A stretch of 64,000 nucleotides of DNA from Desulfomonile sp963700305 (GCA_963700305.1 CAVOXB010000011.1:372001-436000), one strand, 5' to 3'. Counted from the first letter of the stretch, positions 1-9,286 are shown. The notes: generated from the sequence alone by a model not told the origin. Numbers and translations are program-made.

Positions 1-85
1 GGTTGACTCGCTGCCGGACTTTGGCGCGCTTCGACCTCTCTGGCCCGAAAAAAAAGAGCCGCTCCAGAGAGTTTTCGCCCGATAA
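1..85 (+). CDS. Possible C-terminal end of an upstream gene (partial)
   Basis: The frame starting at base 2 is open from the left edge to a TAA at 83-85 and gives 27 residues ending in RVFAR. The composition is that of an ordinary soluble protein tail, and the stop lies well before the next gene. No family can be assigned from so short a piece. An imperfect hairpin (CTCTCTGG at 36-43 with CCAGAGAG at 64-71) lies inside it and may assist termination. Bases 86-243 show only the ribosome-binding site of the next gene. Confidence 0.35.
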   Translation, partial: VDSLPDFGALRPLWPEKKEPLQRVFAR

Positions 86-243
86 TATTCCTTGTTCCAA
101 AGTAAGTTGATATAAAATTTGCGAATCATGCAAGTTCGCGTACGGACATCAACACGACGGAACTGGCCAACAATGGCACCAGATAAATCTTTAGTGATTT
201 CCGGCTGAAGGTCTATCGCAACAGCGAAGCGAAAGGAGTCCTC

Positions 244-809
244 ATGCTGCATGATTATCCAAAGGCGATAGTCACTCGGGACGGCGCATCGGTCTTGTTG
301 CGTCCGGTAACTGCATCCGATGAGGACGCTCTCAGAGAGTTCTTTTCCAAGATCCCGGAAGGGAACGGTGGTTCCTCAGAGAGAAACTCACAGACGATCA
401 GCTCCTGCACAAATGGATTAACAGGATCAATTTCGATTTGCTAATACCCATTATAGCAGAGAGAGAAGAAGATGGCGCCATTATAGCAAATCTCAGGCTT
501 TACCGCGCCGTAGCTGAATCCATGCGGCACGTGGCTCATCTCAGAGTCATGGTGCTGCCTGAATGTCGGCATCACAAGATCGGAAGTTGGATGATTCTTG
601 ACTGTGTTAAGCTTGCCATGGATCTGGGCATTGAGAAGATTGTTGCGGAATTCATCGAGGACTCGGAAGAACCGGCCATCATTGCCGCACGCAAATTGGA
701 TTTCAGGCAGGAAGCGGTTTTGCCGAGATACGTCAAAGACAAGGATGGCATGTATCACAATCTGATAATCATGGTTAGGAATCTTAGCAGGGAATGGAGC
801 GATTTTTGA
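244..809 (+). pseudogene. GNAT-family acetyltransferase, interrupted by a single-base frameshift
   Basis: The reading frame opens with ATG at 244, five bases after AAGGAG. It encodes an RDG/LLRPV N-terminus typical of GNAT proteins, then goes out of frame near 361-362. If one base is missing there, the text continues as IPEG-ERWFLRE..., joins the frame that ends at 809 and gives one 188-residue protein. The second half holds the acetyl-CoA-binding strand and helix (VMVLPE then HKIGSWMILD) and ends with a typical GNAT tail. The total of 566 bases is one short of a multiple of three, which fits a single lost base. The gene is either broken or carries a sequencing error. It overlaps the next gene by 16 bases. 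The substrate is unknown. Confidence 0.75.
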
Positions 810-1471
810 TATTGGACTCCGAAACAGGGATCGGCTGGCATGACAACGGGAGAATCGTTGTTCAGGATAGCCCCAGAGGTGAAGTCACGATCCGGACCAA
901 GTGTCCACCGGGATCGTTCCACAACTTGAAGATGGAAGAAGGCTTGGGGCACTTCGCCCATTACTCTTCTATCATTAAGACTGTAGATGCTTTTGAGGAA
1001 ATTGCAGCTCGAAAACAAAGCATAGTCACTTTGGCTCTCGCGGACCCCGATCTGATAGTAGGATACTGTGTTTGCTGGTATCCTGAAGCGGATGAGCGCT
1101 GGAGCGCGCTCGGTGAACTAATGTACGAGATGGCAGCGATTGAGGTCAGCCGTAATTATCGAGGCGTAAACCTCGCCGGAATTATGCTGGGAACAACACT
1201 GGAGGACGATTTTTTCGAGGACAAGATAGCCTATATGGTTGGATTTTCATGGCATTGGGACCTTGAGGGCACTGGTTTGAATCCAGCGCAGTACAGGCAA
1301 AAGATGATGCAGCTCTACAGCCGGTTCGAATTCCGCGAGGTCTATACGAACGAACCGAATATAGCTCTAAGAGTGGAAAACGTAATGATGATCCGCGTTG
1401 GTTCAAGGGTTTCGCACGAAGATCAAATGAGATTCCGACATTTGCGATTCGGGATCAAGCGTCAGCTATGA
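794..1471 (+). CDS. GNAT-fold acetyltransferase-like protein
   Basis: A 225-residue soluble protein whose ATG lies inside the last codons of the preceding acetyltransferase gene, so the two are probably translationally coupled. The middle reads like a GNAT core: a strand with ELMYEMAAIEVSRNYRG, then a helix LAGIMLGTTLEDD where acetyl-CoA normally binds. Overall it resembles AcuA-type acetyltransferases, which acetylate acyl-CoA synthetases, but I cannot confirm that from motifs alone. The first 60 residues are not obviously GNAT and may form a separate small domain. Function is unassigned beyond the fold. Confidence 0.6.
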   Translation: MERFLILDSETGIGWHDNGRIVVQDSPRGEVTIRTKCPPGSFHNLKMEEGLGHFAHYSSIIKTVDAFEEIAARKQSIVTLALADPDLIVGYCVCWYPEADERWSALGELMYEMAAIEVSRNYRGVNLAGIMLGTTLEDDFFEDKIAYMVGFSWHWDLEGTGLNPAQYRQKMMQLYSRFEFREVYTNEPNIALRVENVMMIRVGSRVSHEDQMRFRHLRFGIKRQL

Positions 1472-1579
1472 AAGCGGCATTTCGCTGTACCACAAAAACA
1501 TTGATGGAAAAAAGACCTATGAACTGCTACTAATGGTAAACATTTCGAATCAGAAAAATGATCATTTTGGGAGGAGTTG

Positions 1580-2296
1580 ATGAGGACTGTATTCGCCCTG
1601 ATGATGGCAGCAACAGTTTTGTGTTCAGGTTTTTGTTGGGCAGCGGGAGATGTGCCCGCAATGTCTGCGGACGAGGCCCTGAAGCTTCTTAAGGAAGGCA
1701 ATTCCCGATTCATCTCAACGAGCCAGCAGCATCCGAATCAGGACGTTGCCCGTCGCAGCGCTACAGCAGCCAAAGGCCAGCAGCCATTTGCCACGATTCT
1801 ATCCTGTTCGGACTCCAGGGTGCCGGTAGAGGTGCTTTTCGACAGAGGAGTGGGGGACATATTCGTCATTAGAGTTGCGGGGAACGTCGCAAATGGTGAT
1901 GAGACAGGGTCCATCGAATATGCCGTAGACCATCTGGGGACCCCGATTCTCATAGTATTGGGACATACAAAGTGTGGAGCCGTGACTGCGGTGGCAAAAA
2001 ATGCCGATCTTCATGGAAACATAATACCTATAGGCAGGAGCATTTTGCCCGCGGTTGTGGCAGCGAAAAAGAGCAACCCATCAGCAACAGACGAAGCGCT
2101 TATAAAGGAAGCGATCAAGGCGAATGTGTGGCAGGCCATTGAGGACGTTTTCCGCACGAGTCCCATTACCGTGGGAAGAGTGAAATCAGGCAAACTGAAA
2201 GTTGAAGGCGCCATCTATGACATAGATACCGGGAACGTTTCATGGATGGGCAATCATCCGAAACAGGATAAGTTGCTTTCGGATAAGGCTCACTGA
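1580..2296 (+). CDS. Periplasmic beta-class carbonic anhydrase
   Basis: Interconverts CO2 and bicarbonate. The zinc site of the beta class is complete: Cys76 in CSDSR, Asp78-Arg80 as the catalytic dyad, and His129 and Cys132 in GHTKCGAV. The N-terminus (about 22 residues, Arg then a hydrophobic run ending in CWA) is a signal peptide, so the enzyme acts in the periplasm. I place the start at ATG 1580, six bases after GGGAGG; an in-frame TTG at 1577 is less likely. At 238 residues including the signal it has the usual length. It stands alone, with an intergenic repeat cluster downstream. Confidence 0.93.
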   Translation: MRTVFALMMAATVLCSGFCWAAGDVPAMSADEALKLLKEGNSRFISTSQQHPNQDVARRSATAAKGQQPFATILSCSDSRVPVEVLFDRGVGDIFVIRVAGNVANGDETGSIEYAVDHLGTPILIVLGHTKCGAVTAVAKNADLHGNIIPIGRSILPAVVAAKKSNPSATDEALIKEAIKANVWQAIEDVFRTSPITVGRVKSGKLKVEGAIYDIDTGNVSWMGNHPKQDKLLSDKAH

Positions 2297-2483
2297 GCCA
2301 TTCGAATTGGAATTACGATCTGTGCCAAGAATATTACATAGGCGCTTAAGTTGCGCCATTTTTGTCAGGCAATGACTATAGCAGTTCTCGAAAGTAATCA
2401 CGGATTGACTTCTGGGTGCCGCTCAGACTGTCTCAAAATCGTTTGGGATTACAAAAACGTGCCACGAAAGTCATTAGAGTTCT

Positions 2484-2580
2484 GGTTCCCAGGCTCCGCC
2501 TGGGAACCCACACCCTCCGGGCTCTGCCAGGAAAATGACTTTATTTCAACTTGATAATGGAGGCAGAGCCTGGGAATGAG
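2484..2580. repeat. Palindromic intergenic repeat (CCCAGGCTCCGCCTGGG type)
   Basis: GGTTCCCAGGC (2484-2494) and GCCTGGGAACC (2498-2508) form an 11-base stem with a three-base loop. About 55 bases further on, GGCAGAGCCTGGGAATGAG repeats the arm. A related copy lies at 19702-19753. It behaves like a dispersed REP-type element and not as a gene-specific terminator. Confidence 0.7.
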
Positions 2581-2590
2581 AAAAATCGCG

Positions 2591-2685
2591 TCCGTCACCC
2601 CGGACTTGATCCGGGGTCCAGATTCTGGATTCCTGCCTTCGCACGAATGACGAGGAAACGGACATTATTTTTGGCAACTGCTATA
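2591..2685 (+). repeat. MITE-like intergenic repeat, copy 1
   Basis: Contains the two internal hairpins of the family (CCCCGGACTTGATCCGGGG, and GATTCCTGCCTTCGCACGAATGAC with one mismatch) and the right terminal inverted repeat ending TTTTTGGCAACTGCTATA. The left end is missing or altered. The right end abuts the stop codon of the neighbouring gene at 2686. Related copies are at 14936, 23832, 28662, 38379 and 60452. Confidence 0.8.
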
Positions 2686-3954
2686 TTATTTACGAAACTC
2701 GATCTCCCCCACTGAAACCACATCTTTCTTTCGTTCCAGGCGCAGTGTAATTGACTGGCGCTTCTCATCAGGTCGGCCGTAGTTTGTGAACACGTCTGCT
2801 TGCAAAGTCACTGCTCCGGCAAGATTAGGGGAGTTTGTCCCGAAGTAATTGGCCTGAATCTTATATGGCCCACTCATGGCTTTCTTCAGTACGTATTCCT
2901 CGGGTCCGTACCCATCGGTAATATCTTTGGAAACATGCCCGCCTATAGTGGTGATCCTATGCTGGTAATAAGCTTTTTCTCCGGATGGTTCGATTACCCA
3001 GAGATCCATGTCAGTCATGTCTGCATCCCACGTGAGGACGATGCGGACATCCACGTCCAACAACTTGATTAACCTCGGATCGACTGGAAAATCCTGTATT
3101 CCAGCTCTCTTTGCTCTAGCGATGGTTCGATTGAGTTCCATAAGAGCAATGACTTCTATCTCCGGGAAACGGTCCCACTTGGTAGTCACGACTTGGTAGA
3201 GCAGTTCCACTGCCCGAGGATATTGTTCAAGGCTGTCGAGCACTAGCGCCAGGTCGCGGCAGGACTGCGGTTCTTCGGGTCGTAATCGGAGCACCTCTTC
3301 AAAAACCATGCGAGCCGGTTCCAGTAGATTGGCTTGTACGAGACGATGTCCTAACACTCTGAGCAGGTGTGGGTTCTCCAATTCAAGCTCCGCGACATTG
3401 GAGAGCACTCGCACAGCAAGCTTTTCCTGCTTTTGTTTGAAGAAGAAATCTGAGCAGTCCAGAAAAAATGCTGGAGAATTGGCGTATTTTTTTCGCTGTT
3501 CCATGTAAATCTTCAGGTACGTCTCCGGCTTTGCATTTTTTAGCTCATTCAGATAGGGAGTCGAGGGGTCCCACGGTTTTATTGAGATGGAACCGTCACC
3601 CGAAGAAGAAGGCTCGACATTCTCGCGACTTTCCAACTTTGACTCTTTGTCTGCCTCAAGGGACTGGCCTACGACTCCTCGCTCAGAAATCTTGAATTCA
3701 ACTTCTCCCCGTCCGCGCGCTTTCAGCTTCGGGGCTGAAGCACTTGCTTGTGGCATAGGAGGCGGAGTCCCTGACGTATGACGCTCCTCTCTAATGCCTT
3801 CACGCGGGGCCCCTGCAAAACCGGGAGAGTCCACGTGGGCGTCTACCATTGGGGCTTGTTTCTGGCGTGGAGGGAAGGGCGCCCCTGGCTGGTTGCGAAG
3901 AGGGAGTGCCATAAGCGTGGCCATTGTCCAGTGCCCGCGGATGTACCCTTTCAT
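2686..3954 (-). CDS. TPR / DUF2135 portion of a VIT-VWA surface protein (3' part after a frame change)
   Basis: This 422-residue frame starts with a proline-rich linker, followed by tetratricopeptide-like helices (about 130-280) and a C-terminal DUF2135 (YfaP-like) beta domain (about 300-415, with LTWDADMTDMDLWV). It has no signal peptide of its own. Its start region overlaps the preceding VIT-VWA frame by 155 bases in another phase, and a stop codon immediately precedes its first ATG. VIT, VWA, TPR and DUF2135 are often one polypeptide, so this is most simply the second half of one gene of about 1044 residues with a single-base shift between 3800 and 3954. Reinitiation as a separate protein is the alternative. 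Confidence 0.75.
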   Translation of the reverse strand: MKGYIRGHWTMATLMALPLRNQPGAPFPPRQKQAPMVDAHVDSPGFAGAPREGIREERHTSGTPPPMPQASASAPKLKARGRGEVEFKISERGVVGQSLEADKESKLESRENVEPSSSGDGSISIKPWDPSTPYLNELKNAKPETYLKIYMEQRKKYANSPAFFLDCSDFFFKQKQEKLAVRVLSNVAELELENPHLLRVLGHRLVQANLLEPARMVFEEVLRLRPEEPQSCRDLALVLDSLEQYPRAVELLYQVVTTKWDRFPEIEVIALMELNRTIARAKRAGIQDFPVDPRLIKLLDVDVRIVLTWDADMTDMDLWVIEPSGEKAYYQHRITTIGGHVSKDITDGYGPEEYVLKKAMSGPYKIQANYFGTNSPNLAGAVTLQADVFTNYGRPDEKRQSITLRLERKKDVVSVGEIEFRK

Positions 3955-5821
3955 TCATTGCTCTTTCTTCTTTGGCTTTGTACTTGAAATCTTCCGAATA
4001 TTTAAATGCTGTGTTCCACCAGTCAACCCGCTTCTGCCACATTGCCACAGCCTGATCTAGTTTACTTGCAACTCGGGTTTGCTCCTTGCGTTGCTGATCC
4101 TGTATCAAGGTGAAGTATCTGGTTCTCATGTCCGGCAAGAATGTGGGTGGAGCTATCTTGTGCTCCACGTACTGCTGAAGACTCTCCAAAACGATGAGCG
4201 ATGTACCTGGAGTTACTAGGCCGTGCTCCTGTCCGACAGCAACGAGCTCCTTCTCGTTCCGTTTCTGGAATATCTGAAGCTCTTCTATCTTCTTCTGGGC
4301 CCAAAACAATCGAAGAAGGTTGCCTTCTGGAGCATCAGCCCTGGAAATCTCGTATTCGACTGTCTTCAGTGCCTTTCCGCCGATGCCATAGCTTATTGTT
4401 ATCTTGGTCTTTTCAGTATTAAGTTTACCTGCCAGAGCAAAGCGGCCGATAACCGGCTGGGATGCTTTCGGGTAAGTATCCGCTGCTCCTGCGCTTTCTG
4501 ATGTTGCTGAAATGAAAGAAAGGGAAGATATCCCGATCCTTGGCAGGATTGCAGTATCGTCGAGACGATTAAGGTTGAAATACTCGCCCCCGGTTTGAAG
4601 TGCCAGATAGCGAAGGAAAGAGTGGTTTGTGGAGGAGTCTTCAGAAATAGCGTAAATTGGGGCCTTGAAACCCGTGGGCTCCTCTTTGCCGAAGTTGGAC
4701 AATCCATCGCTGAAAAGCAGGTAAAAATCTGGGGTTTCAGGGGAAGTCTCAGGATTGAGGCATCCCATCTGAGTTCCGCCGTCGTATTCAACAGCGGAGA
4801 GGTTGGCAATGAGCTTTTCGGAATTTCCTTTCTCAATGGCGAACCGTTCGGCCTTTTCCGCCTCATTTCGGAAGAGCACAAGATCTACAGAAACCGTCTT
4901 GTCACGTAATTGGGCAAGGAATTTTTCCAGGATTTTCAATTCACGCTTATGATCGCTCTTGCCTCGTGAGCCTGAAGCATCCCAAAAGATGACAATCCGT
5001 TGAGGAGATTTTCTCTCCGGCCTGGCTTTTTCACCATTCGGTAACTTAGGGACATCATTGATGATGAAGTAATATTCGCCGCCGGAGTCTTTCTCCACGA
5101 GGATCTTTTGACGCTCAACTTCCGGAAGAGCGACAATCAGATCTTTGGTCAGGGCTTTGTTCTTCAGCGTCGTCTCCGCGACATAGCTGTCGCGCCATTT
5201 TTCGAAGCTGAAATTGACAAGTTCACCTTGTTGGATGATAGGCTTAGCCGCTGGCTTAACGACTTCAACTCTGAGGGAAAATTCATCCACAGGGTCTTTG
5301 AAATCCAGCGGGAGATGATAGCTTGTTCCCTTGGAGTCGTGGATCAATTCGGAAATATAGCTGACCATGACGGTCCTGCTCCCTCGAGGGAGAATCGGAT
5401 AAACGCGGGTCTTGAAGTTATTGCCTTTGACCCATTCTACGAGGCCCGGATCGATCCCTTGCCTGACGATCTTCTCATAGACCTGGCGGCCTTTATGCTT
5501 TTCAACAACCACGCCGTCAACCATGACTCCGTTGACGTCCAGGGCATAACCACTCACTGTGGCCCCTTCGGGCAGGGGAAAGTTTAAATCCCCAGCCATG
5601 ACTCGATGATTAGGGTTGAAAAATGTCATGGTCATCCTGGTTTCGGCTAGGTAGCCAAAAATCCGGACTTCGGTCTTTATCGCAGATAGCTTGAGCGGCT
5701 CGGCCTTATCTTCCGCAGGGACAACCAGCATAGGTACGCGGATTGTTTGAGCCTGGGCCGGTCCGGAAAGTGCGAGGAAGCCGAAAAAGATTGCCATAAT
5801 GAGCCACAATTTCTTGTCCAT
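3800..5821 (-). CDS. Exported VIT and von Willebrand A domain protein (5' part before a frame change)
   Basis: A signal peptide (MDKKLW... ending PAQAQ, about 25 residues) is followed by a VIT domain (about 30-160, with FFNPNHRVMAGDLNFPLPEGA) and a VWA domain (about 275-440) carrying a full MIDAS metal site: DASGS, the Thr in GGTQMG and the Asp in FSDGLSNFG. A helical region follows. The last 50 residues are a proline- and arginine-rich tail that looks out of frame. The family binds ligands or partner proteins through the metal site, here outside the inner membrane. The ligand is unknown. See the following frame (2686-3954) for the probable continuation. Confidence 0.82.
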   Translation of the reverse strand: MDKKLWLIMAIFFGFLALSGPAQAQTIRVPMLVVPAEDKAEPLKLSAIKTEVRIFGYLAETRMTMTFFNPNHRVMAGDLNFPLPEGATVSGYALDVNGVMVDGVVVEKHKGRQVYEKIVRQGIDPGLVEWVKGNNFKTRVYPILPRGSRTVMVSYISELIHDSKGTSYHLPLDFKDPVDEFSLRVEVVKPAAKPIIQQGELVNFSFEKWRDSYVAETTLKNKALTKDLIVALPEVERQKILVEKDSGGEYYFIINDVPKLPNGEKARPERKSPQRIVIFWDASGSRGKSDHKRELKILEKFLAQLRDKTVSVDLVLFRNEAEKAERFAIEKGNSEKLIANLSAVEYDGGTQMGCLNPETSPETPDFYLLFSDGLSNFGKEEPTGFKAPIYAISEDSSTNHSFLRYLALQTGGEYFNLNRLDDTAILPRIGISSLSFISATSESAGAADTYPKASQPVIGRFALAGKLNTEKTKITISYGIGGKALKTVEYEISRADAPEGNLLRLFWAQKKIEELQIFQKRNEKELVAVGQEHGLVTPGTSLIVLESLQQYVEHKIAPPTFLPDMRTRYFTLIQDQQRKEQTRVASKLDQAVAMWQKRVDWWNTAFKYSEDFKYKAKEERAMNERVHPRALDNGHAYGTPSSQPARGALPSTPETSPNGRRPRGLSRFCRGPA

Positions 5822-5989
5822 AATGACCTCTCATGCAATGCATTGGACTGACCTCTTGTTTGGTCAATGTAATAGGGTGTTCGCGGGACGACAGGAAATG
5901 TTACAAAAAAGATCTCAAAAGGTATTCGTCTCTATTCTTTGCGGAGATTAACTGGTTGGTATTACAAGGCTAATTATAAAAAGTTAAGG

Positions 5990-8509
5990 TCATTCTTCTG
6001 CAAGCGAACCAGTCGCAGGCGAGCGAATCAACTTGTACGTTGGATAAAGGGAAGAGATTACACAAGCGCCTGCAGTGAGAAAGAACGTCTTTATGAACAC
6101 CCAGGGATTCAAATGAATGTCTATGGACCACCCGAAAGAGCGATAATTGATTGCATAGACGATTATCAGAGTCAGAATCAGGCCGCAGACCACGGAAATT
6201 ATAAACGCGATCAATCCCATTATCAGGGCCTGATAAATGTTTATTCTTCCCATTTGTCCTGGCGTGACTCCCAGATATCCTAGCACTGTCATTTCCCTGG
6301 ATCTTTCCATAAGTATCGCCATGAGCGCTGTTGCCACTCCCAGAAGAGCGACCAGCAGAGAAACACCTTTCAGGGTGGCCGTGGGTGCGAAAGTCTTATC
6401 GAAAATGATCAGGATGTTTTCCTTCATTTGAGAATTCGAGGCTATGGTGCGGTTCAATCCCGGGAACTCAGAAGATACTTGTCTGCGGATTGCATCGGGA
6501 GACGCTCCAGGCTTCAGAAATATTGCCACGGATTGAACCCGGCCATCTTTCCAAATGCTTTCGTAAATTTCGCGGTCTATGTGAATCGTTCCTTGATCAG
6601 AAGAGTAATCCCGCACAACGGACGCTATTGGGAATGTCTTTTTTCCATCTGGCACACTCAATTCGACGGTCTTGCCCACGTCCAGGCCGAAGCGGAAAGC
6701 AAGGGACTCTGACACAAATATGTCGCCTTTTTTCAAGGCTTCCCAGGGCTTGCGTTCCCCTTTGAGAAAAATGAATCTGGAATGGCGTTGCAATACTGCA
6801 GCATCAACGACCCTCAATTTCGCGGGTTTTCCATTCAGATAGATTTCGTGCGTGGAGTAGCGCTCAACCGCATCAACATCCGGGTTGTTGATGAGCGAAC
6901 TAACCAACTCTTCGGGAAGCGGGTGGTCCCATTTCGTCGTTGCAGGCGATATATAGATATCACCCTGCAGCGATCCTTCGAGCCATTGGCTGACGGAACT
7001 CCGAAAGCTGTAAATCATCGTATCCACGCCTATTGTCATGGAAAGCGCCACAGCGAGAGCGGCCACTGATATGCTGGTTCTGCTCAAAGACGCCCGAATA
7101 GTGCGCGCTGCGAGGAAGGCTTCCAGAGACCGGAATCCCTTCCGCAACCAGACACCCAGATAATGACAAAAAGGAGACAAAATCGAAGGCGTGAAAAGCG
7201 CAAATGCTAGAGTCATGGCGAACGCAGATGCAAATCCCCAAAAGATTGATAAACGCGATGCCCACGCTGCCGCAACCGAGGCGGCAAAACAGATAAATCC
7301 GCAAATCAGAAGAAAACCTTTCAGGCCGTGAGCACGATCTTCTATGGATTGCCTCTTGATCCCCATTATAGGCGGTGTGATCGCCACCTCAAGAGCTGGA
7401 AGTCCGGTGCCGACCAATGTGGCCAAAAAACCCACACCAACACCTATCAAGACCACGGTCTGGGTCAGACTCACATCACCTACGTGCACGTAAAAGTACA
7501 ATTCAGTAATCGTCGAGGACACTCGGTCAATGCTCACCCATGCTACAGCGTAGCCGAACAGAATGCCCAGCACGCTTCCTGCGGCGCCGAGCACCAGGGA
7601 TTCCAGAAGAAACGCAGCAACAATGCTCCTCCGGTCAGCGCCCATCGTCAACAAAAGGGACATATCCTCGCGGCGGGATAGCACTGAAAACATGCTGAAA
7701 TTGTAAATCAGGAAAATCCCTACGAACAAGGCCAGCAGGCTCATTGCTGCCAGGTTGAGCTGAAACGAGTACAGCATAGCCTTTAACGTGGATTTTCTGG
7801 AATTCGCGTCTGTGAGCCTTAAATTTTCCGGCAAAGTGCCTCGAACAGTCTCCGGGTCCCCATTAGCAATTATATCGATGCGATCAAGATATCCCTCGTG
7901 GCCAAATACCTCCTGAGCAGCAGAGATGTCCATTACGGCCAGATTCTCGCTTAGAATACCGTCGTCTGAACCCTGAATGCGGCCCAGCACTTTGAGCCTT
8001 TTCTCCAGGCCTGCGATAAGCACTGTCAAAGTCCTCCCTGGCTGCAAGCCGTACGTATCCATTAGCTTTCCGGATACCAACACGGCAGGAATCCGGCCTG
8101 TCAGGAATTCGGCAAAGGTTCCATCATCCTGCCGCGGGGGCGCAAAATTTCTCAGCTTTCCATCAAGGAAGGGATCAATGCCCAAGAAGCGCACCGGATC
8201 GCCACCAGTCTCCAGCGTTCCGGCCATAACGTCCACTACTGGCGACGCAGCGCTAATGGAGGGATTTTTCCATATTGGAGCGAACAGGCGCTCGTCGATT
8301 CTGCCGTAGCCGGACACTATGGAATGTGTGGCTCGACCTGACAGGTAATCCACAGATGAAGAAAACGAGGACAGCGCAGAATTGTTGATCAGTTCAACAG
8401 CGACTATTATGCCTACGCCGAGACATATTCCCAGCACGCAGAGCAGCGATAGAAGAGAATGGCGCCTGTAGTATTTGAAATTGAATTTTAGGAGGGGCCA
8501 AATTGCCAT
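5990..8509 (-). CDS. ABC exporter permease, FtsX/MacB-LolC type (two FtsX units)
   Basis: A permease of about 839 residues with a membrane anchor near the N-terminus, a large extracytoplasmic domain, three transmembrane segments (about 265-390 with SVLSRREDMSLLLTMGA), a second anchor and extracytoplasmic domain, and a final three-helix FtsX unit containing SREMTVLGYLGVTPGQM. Double-FtsX permeases work with a LolD-like ATPase and move lipids, lipoproteins or hydrophobic compounds out of the inner membrane by mechanotransmission. An in-frame ATG lies further upstream at 8572, but that extension translates a dispersed palindromic repeat, so I choose ATG 8509 (MAIWPLLKF). The ATPase gene lies just upstream and an exported protein gene precedes both. 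The substrate is unknown. Confidence 0.88.
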   Translation of the reverse strand: MAIWPLLKFNFKYYRRHSLLSLLCVLGICLGVGIIVAVELINNSALSSFSSSVDYLSGRATHSIVSGYGRIDERLFAPIWKNPSISAASPVVDVMAGTLETGGDPVRFLGIDPFLDGKLRNFAPPRQDDGTFAEFLTGRIPAVLVSGKLMDTYGLQPGRTLTVLIAGLEKRLKVLGRIQGSDDGILSENLAVMDISAAQEVFGHEGYLDRIDIIANGDPETVRGTLPENLRLTDANSRKSTLKAMLYSFQLNLAAMSLLALFVGIFLIYNFSMFSVLSRREDMSLLLTMGADRRSIVAAFLLESLVLGAAGSVLGILFGYAVAWVSIDRVSSTITELYFYVHVGDVSLTQTVVLIGVGVGFLATLVGTGLPALEVAITPPIMGIKRQSIEDRAHGLKGFLLICGFICFAASVAAAWASRLSIFWGFASAFAMTLAFALFTPSILSPFCHYLGVWLRKGFRSLEAFLAARTIRASLSRTSISVAALAVALSMTIGVDTMIYSFRSSVSQWLEGSLQGDIYISPATTKWDHPLPEELVSSLINNPDVDAVERYSTHEIYLNGKPAKLRVVDAAVLQRHSRFIFLKGERKPWEALKKGDIFVSESLAFRFGLDVGKTVELSVPDGKKTFPIASVVRDYSSDQGTIHIDREIYESIWKDGRVQSVAIFLKPGASPDAIRRQVSSEFPGLNRTIASNSQMKENILIIFDKTFAPTATLKGVSLLVALLGVATALMAILMERSREMTVLGYLGVTPGQMGRINIYQALIMGLIAFIISVVCGLILTLIIVYAINYRSFGWSIDIHLNPWVFIKTFFLTAGACVISSLYPTYKLIRSPATGSLAEE

Positions 8510-8521
8510 TCCGTTTTGATT

Positions 8522-8590
8522 CCAGGGAGTAGGACCGGCATCTTGCCGGTCTCGGGCATCTTGTCCTATCATTAACGGCAGATCCCGGTC
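8522..8590. repeat. Palindromic intergenic repeat (GACCGGCATCTTGCCGGTC type)
   Basis: GACCGGCA and TGCCGGTC form a perfect eight-base stem around TCT, followed by a second half-palindrome (GGGCATC...GATCCC). It fills the short gap between the ABC ATPase and permease genes and would form a hairpin in the shared transcript. Read in frame it adds a spurious 21-residue N-terminus to the permease. Confidence 0.65.
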
Positions 8591-8593
8591 CCA

Positions 8594-9286
8594 CTAATTT
8601 ACCTGTTGATCCACAGTCTCCTCGACAAGCTCGCCCCGTTTTAGTCGAAATTTGCGGTCAGCGAGCCACAAGGCCTCAGCACTATGCGTGACCATTACCA
8701 ATGTGGCGTTACGGCTGCGGCAAATCTCGTCAATTAGGACAAGAATGCGATCCCCTGTTTCGAGATCAAGATTTCCCGTGGGTTCATCTGCAAGTATCAG
8801 CCGCGGTTCTTTGACTAGTGCACGAGCTATTGCGACTCTTTGCTGCTCGCCCCCGGAAAGCTGCTCCGGGAATTTGTCCCATTGCCCGTCCAGATCCACG
8901 GCTGACAGTATATCTCTGGCTTTCTCTTCGTAAGAAATTCCGAGGAGCTCCAAGGGAAGCATCAGGTTTTCGCCTACTGTGAGAGTAGAAAACAGATTGA
9001 ACGATTGGAATATAAACCCTACTTCTTTCTTTCTATATTGGGCAATTTCAGCATGGGAAAGCCTGGTGATTTCCAATCCATCGAAGAATATCCTGCCGGT
9101 AGTGGGAGGGTCCATTCCTCCGATCATGTTCAGGAATGTCGTTTTACCTGATCCGCTTTTGCCAAGAAGAACGATTCGTTCGCCTTGATCAACTTCTAGA
9201 TTCACTCCCGTAAGAGGAAAAATGTCGTGAGACTCTCCGGTGTGATAACATTTGCTCACGTTTTCGAGCCTTAGCAATGCGCTCAT
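8594..9286 (-). CDS. ABC transporter ATPase, LolD/MacB type
   Basis: A 230-residue ATPase subunit with every ABC motif: Walker A GKSGSGKTT near residue 42, Q-loop FIFQSFNLF, signature LSGGEQQR, Walker B LILADEPTGNLD and the switch histidine in VTHS. The EPTGNLD form is typical of the LolD/MacB/FtsE group, which couples ATP hydrolysis to FtsX-type permeases. It lies directly upstream of the permease gene, separated only by a repeat, and is surely its partner. Confidence 0.94.
   Translation of the reverse strand: MSALLRLENVSKCYHTGESHDIFPLTGVNLEVDQGERIVLLGKSGSGKTTFLNMIGGMDPPTTGRIFFDGLEITRLSHAEIAQYRKKEVGFIFQSFNLFSTLTVGENLMLPLELLGISYEEKARDILSAVDLDGQWDKFPEQLSGGEQQRVAIARALVKEPRLILADEPTGNLDLETGDRILVLIDEICRSRNATLVMVTHSAEALWLADRKFRLKRGELVEETVDQQVN

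Larger units (their letters stand above)
2297..2685. other. Intergenic stretch filled by two kinds of repeat
   Basis: The 389 bases between the carbonic anhydrase gene and the convergent surface-protein gene hold no convincing gene. From 2484 to 2580 lies a palindromic repeat, and from 2591 to 2685 a copy of the MITE-like element. Any short open frame here only translates these repeats. Confidence 0.7.

Noticed and set aside
6960..7304. Frames antisense to or shifted from the ABC permease that look hydrophobic
   Set aside because: They lie entirely inside a clearly coding gene in another frame; hydrophobic codons produce such shadows.
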